A stretch of DNA of 64,000 nt from Limnephilus marmoratus (Eukaryota; Arthropoda; Insecta; Trichoptera; Limnephilidae), in the NCBI GenBank assembly GCA_917880885.1, contig OU862917.1, positions 32,786,104-32,850,103 of the forward strand, read 5' to 3'. The position numbers were made by a program, and so were the translations under genes. Shown in pieces: positions 42,661 through 52,755 of this stretch (position 1 is its first letter; every line of letters starts with the position of its first letter). The notes beneath the pieces were generated by a model that saw only the letters and a program-made list of their open reading frames with translations, searched no databases and was not told the origin of the DNA.

Positions 42661-42978
42661 CAGTGGTCTTCAACCTTTTTGAGCCGACGTACCCCTTGTC
42701 TCTCACTATAAATTTGTTGTTCCCCGTACCCTCTATCTATCTTTTTTACAAGTGTAATGAAAGGCGTGTTTTATTTGTTATTTTTAATACTCTAATTATT
42801 ATATGAATTTAACAATCATGTCACACGAATAAAATTAAGTAATGCAATTTTATACGGAGTGTAACACGACTTCAGGCATTTTATCCAGTGATTCTATATG
42901 CGTGCCGCGTTATTGCATACTCCCAATTTGTCTTCGCGTAACCCCAGGGGTATGCGTACCACAGGTTGAAAACCACTG
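42661..42978. mobile_element. hAT-type MITE, 318 bp
   Basis: Termini are CAGTGGTCTTCAACCTTTTT and CAGGTTGAAAACCACTG. The 8-bp flanks GTCTAAAG (left) and GTCTCAAG (right) differ at one base. The CAGTGGT start and 8-bp duplication are hallmark hAT features. No transposase. Confidence 0.9.
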
Positions 42979-42986
42979 GTCTCAAG

Positions 42987-43370
42987 CATAGGTTCTCAAA
43001 GTGGGCGATAACGCCCCCTGGGGGTGTTTCAGACCTTCAGGGGGGCGGTAGAAGACCAAGAGAAAGTTGGGGGCGTTTCTGACTTTCAAGGGGGCGGTAG
43101 GAGACCCAGAGAAACCCATCCCACGCACATCATATCTTGCCTCACCACACCCATTACGTCCCCTCCATTGTGGCAAATTTAACCCCATCGTCGTAACCCA
43201 TTATGCTCCCTCCGTCGTGGTATCCCGTGACGCCCCCTCCGTTGTGGAAAATGTAACCCTGTCGTAGTAACCCATTACGCCCCCTCCGTTCGGATTCACG
43301 AGTTAGGGGGCGCTAGAAATAAAAATATTCTCAAAGTGGGCGGTGGGCAAAAAAAGGTTTAGAATCTATG
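42987..43370. mobile_element. second hAT-type MITE abutting the first, 384 bp
   Basis: Termini are CATAGGTTCTCAAAGTGGGC and GGTTTAGAATCTATG. Its left flank GTCTCAAG is the right target copy of the previous MITE, and its right flank is GTCTAAAG. The interior is G/C-rich, with repeated GGGGGCGGTAG and CATTACGCCCCCTCC. Confidence 0.9.
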
Positions 43371-43378
43371 GTCTAAAG

Positions 43379-43725
43379 TGATCTCATGGTGCATTCAACA
43401 TTCACTGTTACAGAAAACTAAGTATGTTGTGTGCTGTGAAATGGTCCACAGTGACCTCTGGGTGCATTCAAAATCAAGTTAACGCAGTCTATTAATTGCT
43501 GTGATGTGACCTTGCTCTCTCAGTTCTTAATTATGTCGATCAGGAAATCTCTTGTTTTCTCAACTGTTTGTGTAGTGATAGCCGCTAGAGGTGTCCCACA
43601 AACCGTGAGGTCGACCAGGAAGAAGGATTTATCATCACAACCGAATGACGTTTGGTGAGCCAGAACCTACCCTATTCCACATTATTATCTAGTAAGTCCA
43701 TAAAACAAATTTAAATACAGTTGAC
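43379..43725. other. unassigned, 3' of the PLE fragment
   Basis: GGTGCATTCAACATTC and GGGTGCATTCAAAATC form a loose tandem pair at 43388-43475. This would be the 3' flank of the PLE frame. I did not find a CTGANGA...GAAAC core in it. Confidence 0.35.
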
Positions 43726-44259
43726 TCATTTAAGTGCATTATATTTTTTAGGTTTGGTAAACATACTAAGTAGTGGGGAATAAATAATTTTCCTTACTTT
43801 ATTAATTAGCGTTATGTTGGGGTCATTCGTTCGTTGATTGATTTCTAATTGTTCAAGCAAATTTAATCTAAGACCCTTTCGTTTTATATGTAATGGTTTT
43901 GGCTGGTTATTTTTAAGTGGAACGTGATTATTCACTAAGAGATGTTCGGCGAATTTTGAAGAGGTGTTTTTATTTTTATAACATCTTATATGTTCTTTGA
44001 ATCTAGTTGAGAATGCCCTACCTGTTTGTCCGATGTATGTAGCGTTACAGTCGGCGTGGTCACATTTTAATTCATATATGCCACCGTTATTGAGTTTAGG
44101 ATTTCTACTTTTTGAGTTTTTAAGGCTTGTTCCCATATTATTATTGGTTCTAAAAGCTGTATTTAAACCACATTTTTTAATTTCTTTTGCAATTTTTAAG
44201 ATATTGGGCCGAGGAATTCGAGACATGCAATTAAACAAAACGCTTCTCTCTACGAATTA
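43726..44259 (-). pseudogene. Penelope-like element C terminus with GIY-YIG endonuclease
   Basis: The reading frame gives 170 residues from the first Met, and runs in from FVERSVLFNCMSRIPRPNIL just upstream. The nuclease core is GGIYELKCDHADCNATYIGQ (GIY at residues 53-55, YIG at 68-70), with a CxxxxC pair (59, 64) and the catalytic-type Arg in STRFKEH (79). A LLEQLEI segment follows near residue 130, where the metal-binding Glu is expected. This nuclease makes the nick that primes PLE reverse transcription. The upstream telomerase-like RT is missing, so the copy is 5'-truncated, yet the nuclease frame is open. Confidence 0.88.
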
Positions 44260-45270
44260 AACACAAAAACAATTAATAATTAATTATTAAATACAGTTCC
44301 CTAGGCTTTAAAAACAAAATATTAAAAAAGTCCTCCTTTGTCCTACTTTTTTAGATATACTTTCAGCATCAGAAATCTAACAATTATAATATCCCTTGAT
44401 GTTACACGGATCTACCAATTGTATCAATTAATGGAGGAAAAGACTATGAAACCATCTCCCTGATTATAATCCCAATCCTAAGAATTGGAATTATTTTTTA
44501 ATTTGTTCACCCAGAATTATTTTCTGTTTTGCTGACGGATCTCGCCTAAAGTATTATTTGTTTCACTTAATCATGTAATCCACTCAATCATATTCCTAAA
44601 TTCTCCTAGCCACTTTAGCATCACATAAACTCCACAAGAAAGATCTTTAAAATATCACTTTCATTAACGTGGTATTTTTTCCCTCTCCGCAAAATCCAGC
44701 CACATTACTTATAGCGTTCAATAATTAGAAGAAAAAAGTTGTGATCGTGGATGTTTCTTATTATTATTCTGTGACATGTATCACACAACTTCTGAGACAC
44801 TCTCCACCTGTCGTGGCATCTTCTGAATTCCTCGGAGGCTGTCATCCGTGATATGATTACGACAGCATCTTCGGTTCGCACGCAACACTTTTTCTTATTC
44901 GCTGTGGACCTGAAAACGCGCGATTTTTTAAAAAGTTTTCTTTATTCATTACCTTGTTTTCGCAAGTTCTCTAGATTTTTTGGTATCTACGCACATGCCC
45001 CTATTATGATTGTCGTATTGAGTGGGAAGTTGGGTTGGATGGGTATGCCGATAGATAGCCGCGTAAATACTTAAAAAAATATATTTATCTTAAGTTCAGT
45101 TATTAATCATTGAAGAAAAGGGTTATACTAATAAATCTGAACGAAATTTTGAAAATAAACCAGACACAGAAAAATAAAAAAAGCTAATGATCACAATGTC
45201 GATATGTTTACCGGGAACACTATCTAGGTTACAAACCAGTTCTTCAAACATTTTTTATCATTTAAAAAGG
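44260..45270. other. unassigned, about 1 kb
   Basis: No repeat was recognised. A 73-codon plus frame (44853-45074) is open in DNA with less A/T bias but shows no domain. Confidence 0.35.
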
Positions 45271-45280
45271 TTCCCAGTTG

Positions 45281-46049
45281 GGGTTGCCATACGTCCGGAA
45301 TTTTCCGGACAAGTCCGGAAATATAGATCTTTGTTCGGAATGCGGGAGGAATTCTAAACAGTCCGGAATTTCTACAATTAAGTGGAGATTGATACAAAAA
45401 ATGAAATAAACCAAATTATTTTTATTACAAATCAAAGTAAAAACATCACTTCTGATATTTAATTAATTTTAAACAAAATGTCTAGAAATTTTTACACTAA
45501 CGCCCAAAAAATACATATTTTTTAATTATAATATATAAAAGGAATACCTACCACTTTCCAAAGCTTTATTTTAAAGTCCCCCCCCCCCCCCCGACGCGGT
45601 TTTTGACATGCCACGGTGCATATCTTTTACGACGCTGATATTTTCCATTTGTCCTCAGGTCAATTTATTAAATTCATAATAGAAAAAATTAAAGCAAATT
45701 GTTAATTACGAACTCTCCATCCCTGCTGAATGTTATTTTTTCTTTCATTCTCATTGTGTTGGTTTTCCTTCTTTTTATAATAATAATAATATTTAGATGA
45801 TTTGTATACATATATTTCTTTTTCTCTACCACTTTATGTTTTCTTTAATAAGCGGAAACTTCACTGGTTAATGCAACCATTTAATATGTTACTTTCTTAT
45901 TAAAATATGTATAACTGTTTGTTTCCTAAATAAACTAAAATAAATAAAAAATTAAAACGACATTCATATTATATTTACAAGAATCCGGAATTTTTATCAA
46001 ATTTCAGGATTTTTTTCCGGGATTTTGATTTTTTTATCTGGGAACCCTA
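45281..46049. mobile_element. 769-bp TIR element with TTCCCAGTTG target duplication
   Basis: TTCCCAGTTG occurs at 45271-45280 and 46050-46059. The left end GGGGTTGCCATACGTCCGG and the right end CTGGGAACCCTA are imperfectly inverted (GGGTTSCC). TCCGGAATTTT motifs near both ends are also mirrored. The interior is AT-rich with a poly-C run and no long frame. Probably hAT-related. Confidence 0.75.
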
Positions 46050-46257
46050 TTCCCAGTTGCGAAGCTTGGCTTTTTCTGTGTCGTGTTCTTTTTTCATATT
46101 TTCGTTAAGATTTATTAGTTTCTTTATCAATGATATATAACATTGATGCGGATAACCTTAAAAAATTATTACTAGTATAAAAGAGAGTTATTCTGATTGA
46201 AAAAAAAAACTTTAGTTAGTTAATAATTTTAAAAACTCCAATATTTGTGTATATATA

Positions 46258-46400
46258 CAGGATATTAAGGTACGTACTTGACTTACTATAACCAATGATT
46301 CCTGACATTATTTGGAGTAAGAAATAGAAATGACTTTTTTGTTAATTTTCAGAAGATATCATGATAGTTCAAATAGCAGCATCTAGATTCTTGATAGGAA
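46258..46400 (+). mobile_element. MITE-E copy 3, one end only
   Basis: TACAGGATATTAAGGTACGT, TTGACTTACTATAACC, ATGATTCCTGACATTATTTGG and a GACTTTTTTGTTAA stretch match the left arms at 15.3 and 17.4 kb. The right arm is missing. Confidence 0.65.
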
Positions 46401-46471
46401 AATCACCTCGTCAAAAAAACTGACAAAAAACATAAATAAAAACAGATTTCTTAAATATTCCAACTTTTTTG

Positions 46472-46632
46472 TACTTCCGCACAAGAAACCCTATTTCCAG
46501 AAGTCATTGGGATTATGACATTCCCGTTTGGGGTAGGTATGTTGTGAGACGGAAAGTAGTGGAGAGAAAGTGGAAAAGGAGTGGATTGGGAAGCATCTGG
46601 CTGTTCAGATCTGGTCACTAAATGTGTCGACT
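46472..46632 (-). mobile_element. SINE-A 3' fragment
   Basis: CTTCCGCACAAGAAACCC, CAGAAGTCATTGGGATTATG, GGTATGTTGTGAGACGG, GGGAAGCATCTGGCTG and CAGATCTGGTCACTAAATG correspond to the SINE-A 3' body in reverse. The overlapping 93-codon frame is a shadow. Confidence 0.75.
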
Positions 46633-46729
46633 TATAGAATATCCATTGAAGTTGCAAGATTTCGGACCCATTTAGAGACAGCCCCAAGAACTTGACTAAA
46701 TTTCTCAAATATCTATTTTTGCGTGATAT

Positions 46730-47077
46730 CACTCAGTCCAAACGTTAAAACCCGTCTGCTTGTTTAGGAACAAATACATCCCAAAACACGTAATCGCGTT
46801 ATACTTTTATAAGGCCAAAAACGTCCTGAGCGACCTTAAAAGCTATATATCTTTCTTCCTCTCATGCAAACATACATATTTTTTCTTTTAACCAGAAAGA
46901 GAACGAAATAATGCGTCTTATTGTCTTTAAAATAAGAAAGCTTTCTTGCATAAATATTTGACAATCTCGATCCAAAGTGACGGTTTCAGAATTTACGCCC
47001 AAAACTGAGGCTTCCGGATTGTGAGGTGCGAATATATTGAACCAAGCAGACGGGTTAAATAACGTTTGGACTGAGTG
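46730..47077. mobile_element. 348-bp TIR element
   Basis: CACTCAGTCCAAACGTTA and AACCCGTCTGCTTG at the left are matched by CAAGCAGACGGGTTAA and AACGTTTGGACTGAGTG at the right. The TIRs total about 36 bp with a 4-base indel. ATAT flanks both ends. No coding sequence. Confidence 0.85.
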
Positions 47078-47185
47078 ATATTATGTAAAAGAGTATTTTA
47101 CATTTGGAGCATATTAGATCCAAAAGTGCTGAGATCATTACCTTTTTATAAACTACTTTATTTTCATTTTTTTGGGCGGGTATAG

Positions 47186-47477
47186 GTACGGCCGTCTCGG
47201 GAACCATCTGTTGGATAACTAACACCTCCGCCATAGGACATCCCAAGTGGTTCGCTTTGTGAGGACACCTTTCAACCTCTCCGGCAGGACTTTCTCGACC
47301 CATCGCCTTGCACCGCAGTGGGAGGGATGGCTTCAATCGTCCGTCACCCACATCTCATACCTTATACATTCACAGAACGTCATCTCCTTCCTTTCCTTAA
47401 AAAGACCCTTCACATGGCATCCCAAAAATGATGAAATTATTTATTCTCAGGGCCTCCTGTGTGGAGCTAATATAAAA
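47186..47477 (+). mobile_element. SINE-B, long subfamily
   Basis: GGTACGGCCGTCTCGGGAACC, TTGGATAACTAACACCTCCG, CATCCCAAGTGGTTCGC, CTTGCACCGCAGTGGGAGG, CCTTTCCTTAAAAAGACCC and TCTCAGGGCCTCCTGTGTGG are present, ending in AATATAAAAAAAT. The 3' half retains the LINE-matching end. Confidence 0.85.
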
Positions 47478-47645
47478 AAATAGAGAATTGATGCAATTTT
47501 CTTAAATACGCATTATTTTTATTGTAAAATTTCTCATCTATATCTCATCAATATTACGAAAAGTACAAAATACAACCTATCTATACAATTCAACAAGTGC
47601 CCGATAAGAAATATTAACTGTGAACACTTATCTATTTTAAAACTA

Positions 47646-48623
47646 CTAGTTGACCCGGCAAACGTTGTTCTGCCATATAAATTATTTCTACTGAATATTT
47701 TGGTTGTTAAATAAAAAATAACGAATGTACTGTAACTGTGTGGGGATGGGATCTGATAGAAAGAGGAATGGAGCGCTGTAGACGATGACCGCCGATAAAA
47801 ACAAAAAAAAAACACCAACCATTCATTTTCTCTATTCAATGTATTTCATTAAAGTAACGAACAAATTCATTGTTTGATCTCTTAAAAGTTAAATGTAAAA
47901 TGAAAAAAAGTACTTAATATATTTTTTATCCTAAATTAGGAAAATGGAATAAAGAAAATCAATATTAATTTCGTTCGGTTTAAAATACGAACGTCTCGAT
48001 GCGAAGACGGTAAAATTTTTTCATACAAAAATACTGAAATCGCTATTAAAAAATGGAAGGGTGGGGGTAGGAGGGTGAATATTTGGGGTTATAGGCAGTG
48101 GCGTAGCTAGCTAGGGTGGCACCCGGGGCGGAAGTCACCCCCCCCCCCCCTATGAAAGTTGACTTGAGAAATTCAAAACGCTAATTTCAACTTCGTATAA
48201 AAATTGGTCCATCCTGGGGGGGGGGGGGGGGGGGCTGTGGCTAGATAATTCCAGAATAGAGGGTATTGCGCCTTACGAAAATATAAATAACAGACCGTGT
48301 TCAGGTGTATGCAATATCTTTGGTTACGTATATGCAATATCTTGGTCGAATGGCACCCCCCTTCGGGTGGCACCCGGGGCGGTCCGCCCCCCCTCGCTAC
48401 GCTACAGGTTATAGGTATTTTGTAATGCCAAAAAAAAAAAAAAAAAATATAGACCAAAATTTCTGGATAGGAACACCCTAATCACCTAGCGGTATGAAAT
48501 ATACTTTACGACCTATTCTAATTCCTACCAAATAAACATAAAAAATTCATAAAAATCGGTCGAGGCGTTTCGGAGAAGTGCGAACACAAACACCGTGACA
48601 CGAGATTTTCATATACATATATA
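47646..48623 (-). mobile_element. non-autonomous Helitron-like element carrying a nested MITE
   Basis: The minus-strand 3' end reads AACGTTTGCCGGGTCAACTAG before T. The 5' side reads AAAATCTCGTGTCACGGTG and CACTTCTCCGAAACGCC, equivalent to the 18.05-kb element. The exact TC start is blurred by (TA)n. The interior is interrupted at 48096-48407. Confidence 0.7.
48096..48407. mobile_element. hAT-type MITE with perfect 8-bp target duplication
   Basis: GTTATAGG lies on both sides (48088-48095 and 48408-48415). Termini are CAGTGGCGTAGCTAGC and CTCGCTACGCTACAG. GGTGGCACCCGGGGCGG recurs near both ends. A long G run and a C run lie inside. Confidence 0.92.
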
Positions 48624-49066
48624 GTTGCACCCAAATCAATAAAAATTCTGACTTAGCATTATTTATAAAACATTTTATTACACTTTTAAGTAAATAAGTA
48701 AAAATAAACATAAAAAATTTTAGGTTTGAAATATTGCACAACGATACGTTCACGGGAATGAACAGTGTTTTTTACAAAATATATTACGAGTATAATAACA
48801 TAAACAAAGTATTGCATATTTTACATTATGTGGTAATTATTTAGGTATTACGCATTTTTTATTGTTCAGTAGCTCAATGCTGTGTAGTAAAGGATATTTA
48901 GTAAAAATATATATTTTACAAGGAATACCTTAAACACTTTAGCTTTTATGAAATACTTAAAAATAATATTTACAATGGTTTTTTTTTTTAATATGGTAGT
49001 TCAATTTTCTTGATTGTTTTTATGTACTCGCATTCTTAGCATACGTATTAAATAACGATCGTTCGG
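48624..49066. other. unassigned AT-rich DNA
   Basis: A 68-codon minus frame crosses the Helitron edge. Nothing is recognised. Confidence 0.4.
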
Positions 49067-49630
49067 TTGATAAGTCAGAAATCTCCCAATGCTGAATTTT
49101 GAGATAATGAAGAAAGCAATATTCGAACGCTCAAATATTATTTGAAGGTATCTGTGTTTGACAAATTAAATCTGCTATAAAATAACAGCAGGGGGCATAA
49201 CGGTCCGGTACATTAGTACGACATTTTTAAATTTCCCACTGGTGACTCAGAAAACATTAACATTTTTTTTAATTAGCTAATAAGTTTTCTAGATTATTTA
49301 ATTAAATGAAGACAATATTAGCGAAACCCAATCGAAAATCTGGAGACAGAAAAATCAGAAAAAGATTTGGCTCCACTGGGACTCGAACCCAGGATTGAGG
49401 AGATTGAGTTTCGATAATATTGTCTTCATTTAATTGAATATTATAATTTGAGATTTTACTCATAAAGATAAAATTTAAAAAAAAAATTCTACATTAGATA
49501 TAATTGATTTGGTGAAGTTTTAAAATAATCTGAGTATTGTACCGGATGGGGGTTACACTTTCACATATAATATAATTGCTTAACTCAAATTTTTAGGAGA
49601 TGTTTGATTAATCAACTGGTCGATCGATAT
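49067..49630. mobile_element. MITE-H copy 2, split by SINE-D
   Basis: The termini GGTTGATAAGTCAGAAATC and GATGTTTGATTAATCAACTGG are inverted, and CGATCG lies just outside each. Interior blocks TTTGAGATAATGAAGAAAGC, AACAGCAGGGGGCATAAC and ATAATCTGAGTATTGTACCGG align with 15.96-17.14 kb. Confidence 0.7.
49300..49495 (-). mobile_element. SINE-D: element with tRNA-like 3' half
   Basis: The minus strand contains TCCTGGGTTCGAGTCCCAG followed by TGGAGCCA. This is a perfect 5-bp T-arm (CTGGG/CCCAG) with a B-box loop, then an acceptor-like end. The flanking arms (ATGAAGACAATATTAGCG... and the inverse) match the 5.1-kb hairpin. No complete tRNA cloverleaf is visible. Confidence 0.6.
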
Positions 49631-49782
49631 GTGAAGACATATTTACTGTATTAAATTCACATTTTTGTCGATACCTATAGAAATAAATTGTAAGTTACGA
49701 ATAAGTTTCTAACTTACGTTGGGATCAAAAGTTACAACAATTTTAAATGCAGGCGTTGTTAATTAAAAATTTACAATACTGT

Positions 49783-52059
49783 TTAAATATTGGTGTCTTC
49801 TCCTGATCTAATTCTTCGACTACGACTAGCTACCTTCCTCGTCGCCACTACTTCCTTCCTGTCTCCATAATTTAGTCTACTTCTGCTGTTTGGAATCACT
49901 TCCTTTCTTGTTTTATCGGACACTTTAGTTTGTCTTTTGGGATAAGGGTGTGCGTGGAAGTTGTAAAGGGTATGAGGAGCTATCTTGGTTGGCTCTGAAG
50001 AGTCATATTTCGCTTGGGCCTCTTCAACGGCAGCTGGAGTTTCTACTGCTTGGGCATGAGCTTGAGCTTGAACCTGTGCTTGAGCTTTGGACTGAGCTTG
50101 AGCTTGGGCCTGAGCTTGTTGTTCTTGCTGAGCATGAGCTTCTTCTGAATACGAAGGTTCGTCGTGGATTATCTGAACGGATTGTTGGGGCTGAGTAAAG
50201 TATCCATAAGGATTTTTTCTAACAAGAAGTTGTGACTGAGAAAGTGCTGTTGAGACCGGGGTGGCAGTTGCGTAATCGCGTTCACTTTGTCCACCCTTGA
50301 TCGAATTATGTCCTTGCTGCGAAGTCTGTTGTTGTTGTTGTTGGTAACGAGGATTTACAATGACCCTTGTGTGAGCTGAATCCGGGTAATTTTCTGAGAT
50401 TGGTAAGTTCTGAGAGCCATCTGAAGTTTCATAGCCATGTTCTTGTTGATCTTGAGAAATTCCACGGTACGCTTGTGAGAAGGTCATTTGAGAAGAATGA
50501 ACTCCACCTCCGGACTGAACGTATTGATATGATTGTCCGGATTGATCATCGCTGTACTCCTGTTGTCCATAATTAGAAAGGCCTGGTTGGACATACTGCT
50601 CATCGGGTGATTGACTTGCTGAGTATTGGGGTGCCGGAGTTACAGAGAATTGGAGGCCTGGGTAACTTGATTCCTCAGGGGGAGCTTGCGTCACGGAGTA
50701 TTGCAGTCTTGAATCTTGTGGGGCTTGAGTTACATATTGAATCCGCCCTAAATTTTCAGGCTCCGGTGCTTGGGTTGAATGAGAGTATTGTAATCTTGCT
50801 AAATCAGCTTGAGAATACTGCAGTCTGCCTAAATCTGGTTGTACTGCAGATTGTTGCGAAATATAATATTGCTGTCTCGCCAAGTATTGCTGCCTGGCTA
50901 CATCTGCTGTAGAATACTGAGGCCTCCTCGGCTGGACGTACGAAACGGTATGTTGAGGAGCCAAATACTGCTGTTGAGTCTGAGGTGATACATATTGCTG
51001 CTGTTGGCGTGGAGGTGTCACGTACTGTTGTTGGAAGTTGGCAAGGTACTGACTGACAAGAGATTGGAGGTTCATATGATTCAAATTAGTGGCATAAGGG
51101 TTGCTATGAGGTAACTTGGGATATAATTCCGCTACAGGACTTTGGATTTGAGAACTTGGTATTCTCAGAATAATAACTGGAATAACTCTTCTTGGAGAAA
51201 ATCGTTCCTCTTCTTGGTTTTGCTGCGCTCCGAATGACTGGTATTGTGGATGGTTCAAAAACTTTGTTGGACTAACGTAGTAGTTTGGCATGACACTGGG
51301 GAAGTTTCCGCTGAAGCCAGATAAATGTCCACCGTTATATGTAGAGTAGAGAACTTTCGGGGATTCAGATTGGGTTTGTTGGTAGAGGTCTTCGTTGGTA
51401 TACTGCGGTGGTGGTGGAGTTTCAATAGACTGCACGTGCTCGTATTGCGATCGAAGGTTAGAAACGACGTCACTCGGAGAATAGCTGCTCTGTGCCTCCT
51501 CCTGTTGATCATTATCAATGGGAACCAACTGGTACGCTTTTGAGGGCTGTATTTCGACAAAGGTTTTTTCCCCCTTCAGTTTGTTGGTGTACACTCCCTT
51601 GGTGTGATAATTGACCCTATCAGCTGGCACGCCACCCGGTGCTGGTGGGATGTCTTCCTGGGAATATGGGTAAATCATAAACTTTCCCGTATTGGCATTA
51701 TTCTTCTTTCCAAACTGACTATAGAAGTAGCCATTATTGGTTTTATATCCGTATCCCAAATTGGCGTCGATCGTTCGTTTTTCTTTTCCATCGATGAGGG
51801 TATCGTTTACTATTTCGATTGCAATTACAGCCGGGAATGGAACTTTCAAATTACTGTCCGAGTCATCGTCGTCAATTTTCTCGTCACTCGCGGAGGTAAT
51901 ATTGAACTTCTCCTCAATGGCCTTGATGAATTCTTTTTCTTCTTTGGTGATTTTACCGCTGTTGCTGTCCAGTTTCTGGATATCTTCTTTAACTTCTTTC
52001 GAAGGAAGGGCTGGCACACTCAACACGCTGGCCGCTAAGATGAGTACCACCGAAGTTAT
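49783..52059 (-). CDS. Gln/Tyr-rich secreted protein, large terminal exon (cuticle/extracellular-matrix-like)
   Basis: One uninterrupted frame of about 758 codons ends at a TAA. The upstream edge is a splice acceptor: a pyrimidine run and TTTCATTTCAG (minus strand) directly before ATAACTTCGGTGG. The exon opens ITSVVLILAASVLSVPALPS, a hydrophobic signal-peptide core without an ATG; the initiating Met must lie in a small upstream exon, not found here. This layout, with an intron inside the signal peptide, is common in insect cuticle genes. Counting from the GTG codon at 52050, there is an acidic segment (about 50-68), a KR site at 91-92 before TIDANLGYGYKTNNGYFYSQ, a short RVIPVIILRIP segment (about 288-298), Gln/Tyr repeats of ARQQYL / LGRLQYS / TQAP type (about 340-510), a Gln-Ala tract (about 643-668) and a basic C terminus. 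There is no Rebers-Riddiford chitin-binding motif. Function unknown; secretion is well supported. Confidence 0.85.
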   Translation of the reverse strand: MTSVVLILAASVLSVPALPSKEVKEDIQKLDSNSGKITKEEKEFIKAIEEKFNITSASDEKIDDDDSDSNLKVPFPAVIAIEIVNDTLIDGKEKRTIDANLGYGYKTNNGYFYSQFGKKNNANTGKFMIYPYSQEDIPPAPGGVPADRVNYHTKGVYTNKLKGEKTFVEIQPSKAYQLVPIDNDQQEEAQSSYSPSDVVSNLRSQYEHVQSIETPPPPQYTNEDLYQQTQSESPKVLYSTYNGGHLSGFSGNFPSVMPNYYVSPTKFLNHPQYQSFGAQQNQEEERFSPRRVIPVIILRIPSSQIQSPVAELYPKLPHSNPYATNLNHMNLQSLVSQYLANFQQQYVTPPRQQQQYVSPQTQQQYLAPQHTVSYVQPRRPQYSTADVARQQYLARQQYYISQQSAVQPDLGRLQYSQADLARLQYSHSTQAPEPENLGRIQYVTQAPQDSRLQYSVTQAPPEESSYPGLQFSVTPAPQYSASQSPDEQYVQPGLSNYGQQEYSDDQSGQSYQYVQSGGGVHSSQMTFSQAYRGISQDQQEHGYETSDGSQNLPISENYPDSAHTRVIVNPRYQQQQQQTSQQGHNSIKGGQSERDYATATPVSTALSQSQLLVRKNPYGYFTQPQQSVQIIHDEPSYSEEAHAQQEQQAQAQAQAQSKAQAQVQAQAHAQAVETPAAVEEAQAKYDSSEPTKIAPHTLYNFHAHPYPKRQTKVSDKTRKEVIPNSRSRLNYGDRKEVVATRKVASRSRRIRSGEDTNI

Positions 52060-52090
52060 CTGAAATGAAAAAAAAAACGTTCTTTAAAAA
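52060..52090 (-). other. splice acceptor and polypyrimidine tract of the secreted-protein gene
   Basis: On the minus strand, CGTTTTTTTTTTTCATTTCAG precedes the exon. The AG is at 52060-52061 and about 20 pyrimidines lead to it. The matching donor and first exon were not found upstream, where a 210-bp duplication and a LINE occupy the next 2.4 kb. Confidence 0.7.
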
Positions 52091-52330
52091 TCAGTCAATC
52101 CTCAAAAATAAGATAGGTAGTTTATCCTTTTCCGTTTTTCATCAAACAATTTGTTAACAATAATAAAAATAAATAAATTGCAACTGTTTGATAAATAAAA
52201 CCAATAAAAGGATGTGAGAGTTTATTTGCATTTCCCTCCAAAACCCACCAATGACTGTTTTTGGTTATCTGCCGTTTTTGAGAGAACCGCTAGGTCTACA
52301 GATATCGATCTGGTCTCAAATAAAAGCTGA

Positions 52331-52755
52331 TGAAATTTACTACAACTTTATTTCATAAAATATTTCACGTGAGATGCGTATTTTAGAAAATATTTCACAA
52401 AATATGTGACCATTTCGAAAAAATTTCACTTTTTGGAAAAAATGGCCTATTTTCGAAGAACTGTATCTTGGGAACCAATGGCTGTATATAGCTCAATTTG
52501 ATCTCAAATTGTAACAAATTTAGTCTAATTTAAAAGTATGTATAATTTACTACAACTTTATTTCATAAAATATTTCACGTGAGATGCGTATTTTAGAAAA
52601 TATTTCACAAAATAAGTGACCATTTCGAAAAAAATTCACTTTTTGGAAAAAATGGTCTATTTTCGACGAACTGTATCTTGGGAACCAATGGCAGTATATA
52701 GCTCAATTTGATCTCAAATTGTAGCAAATTTAGTCTAATTTAAAAGTATGTATAT
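52331..52755. repeat. tandem duplication, unit 210 bp, two copies
   Basis: TACTACAACTTTATTTCATA anchors lie 210 bases apart. Both units then read ATTTCACGTGAGATGCG, GACCATTTCGAAAAAA, GAACTGTATCTTGGGAACC and TATATAGCTCAATTTGATC with very few differences. It lies directly 5' of the LINE insertion and upstream of the secreted-protein exon, probably within its first intron. Confidence 0.95.

Noticed and set aside
49950..52063. Several plus-strand frames of 69-144 codons
   Set aside because: Shadows of the Gln-rich gene on the other strand.
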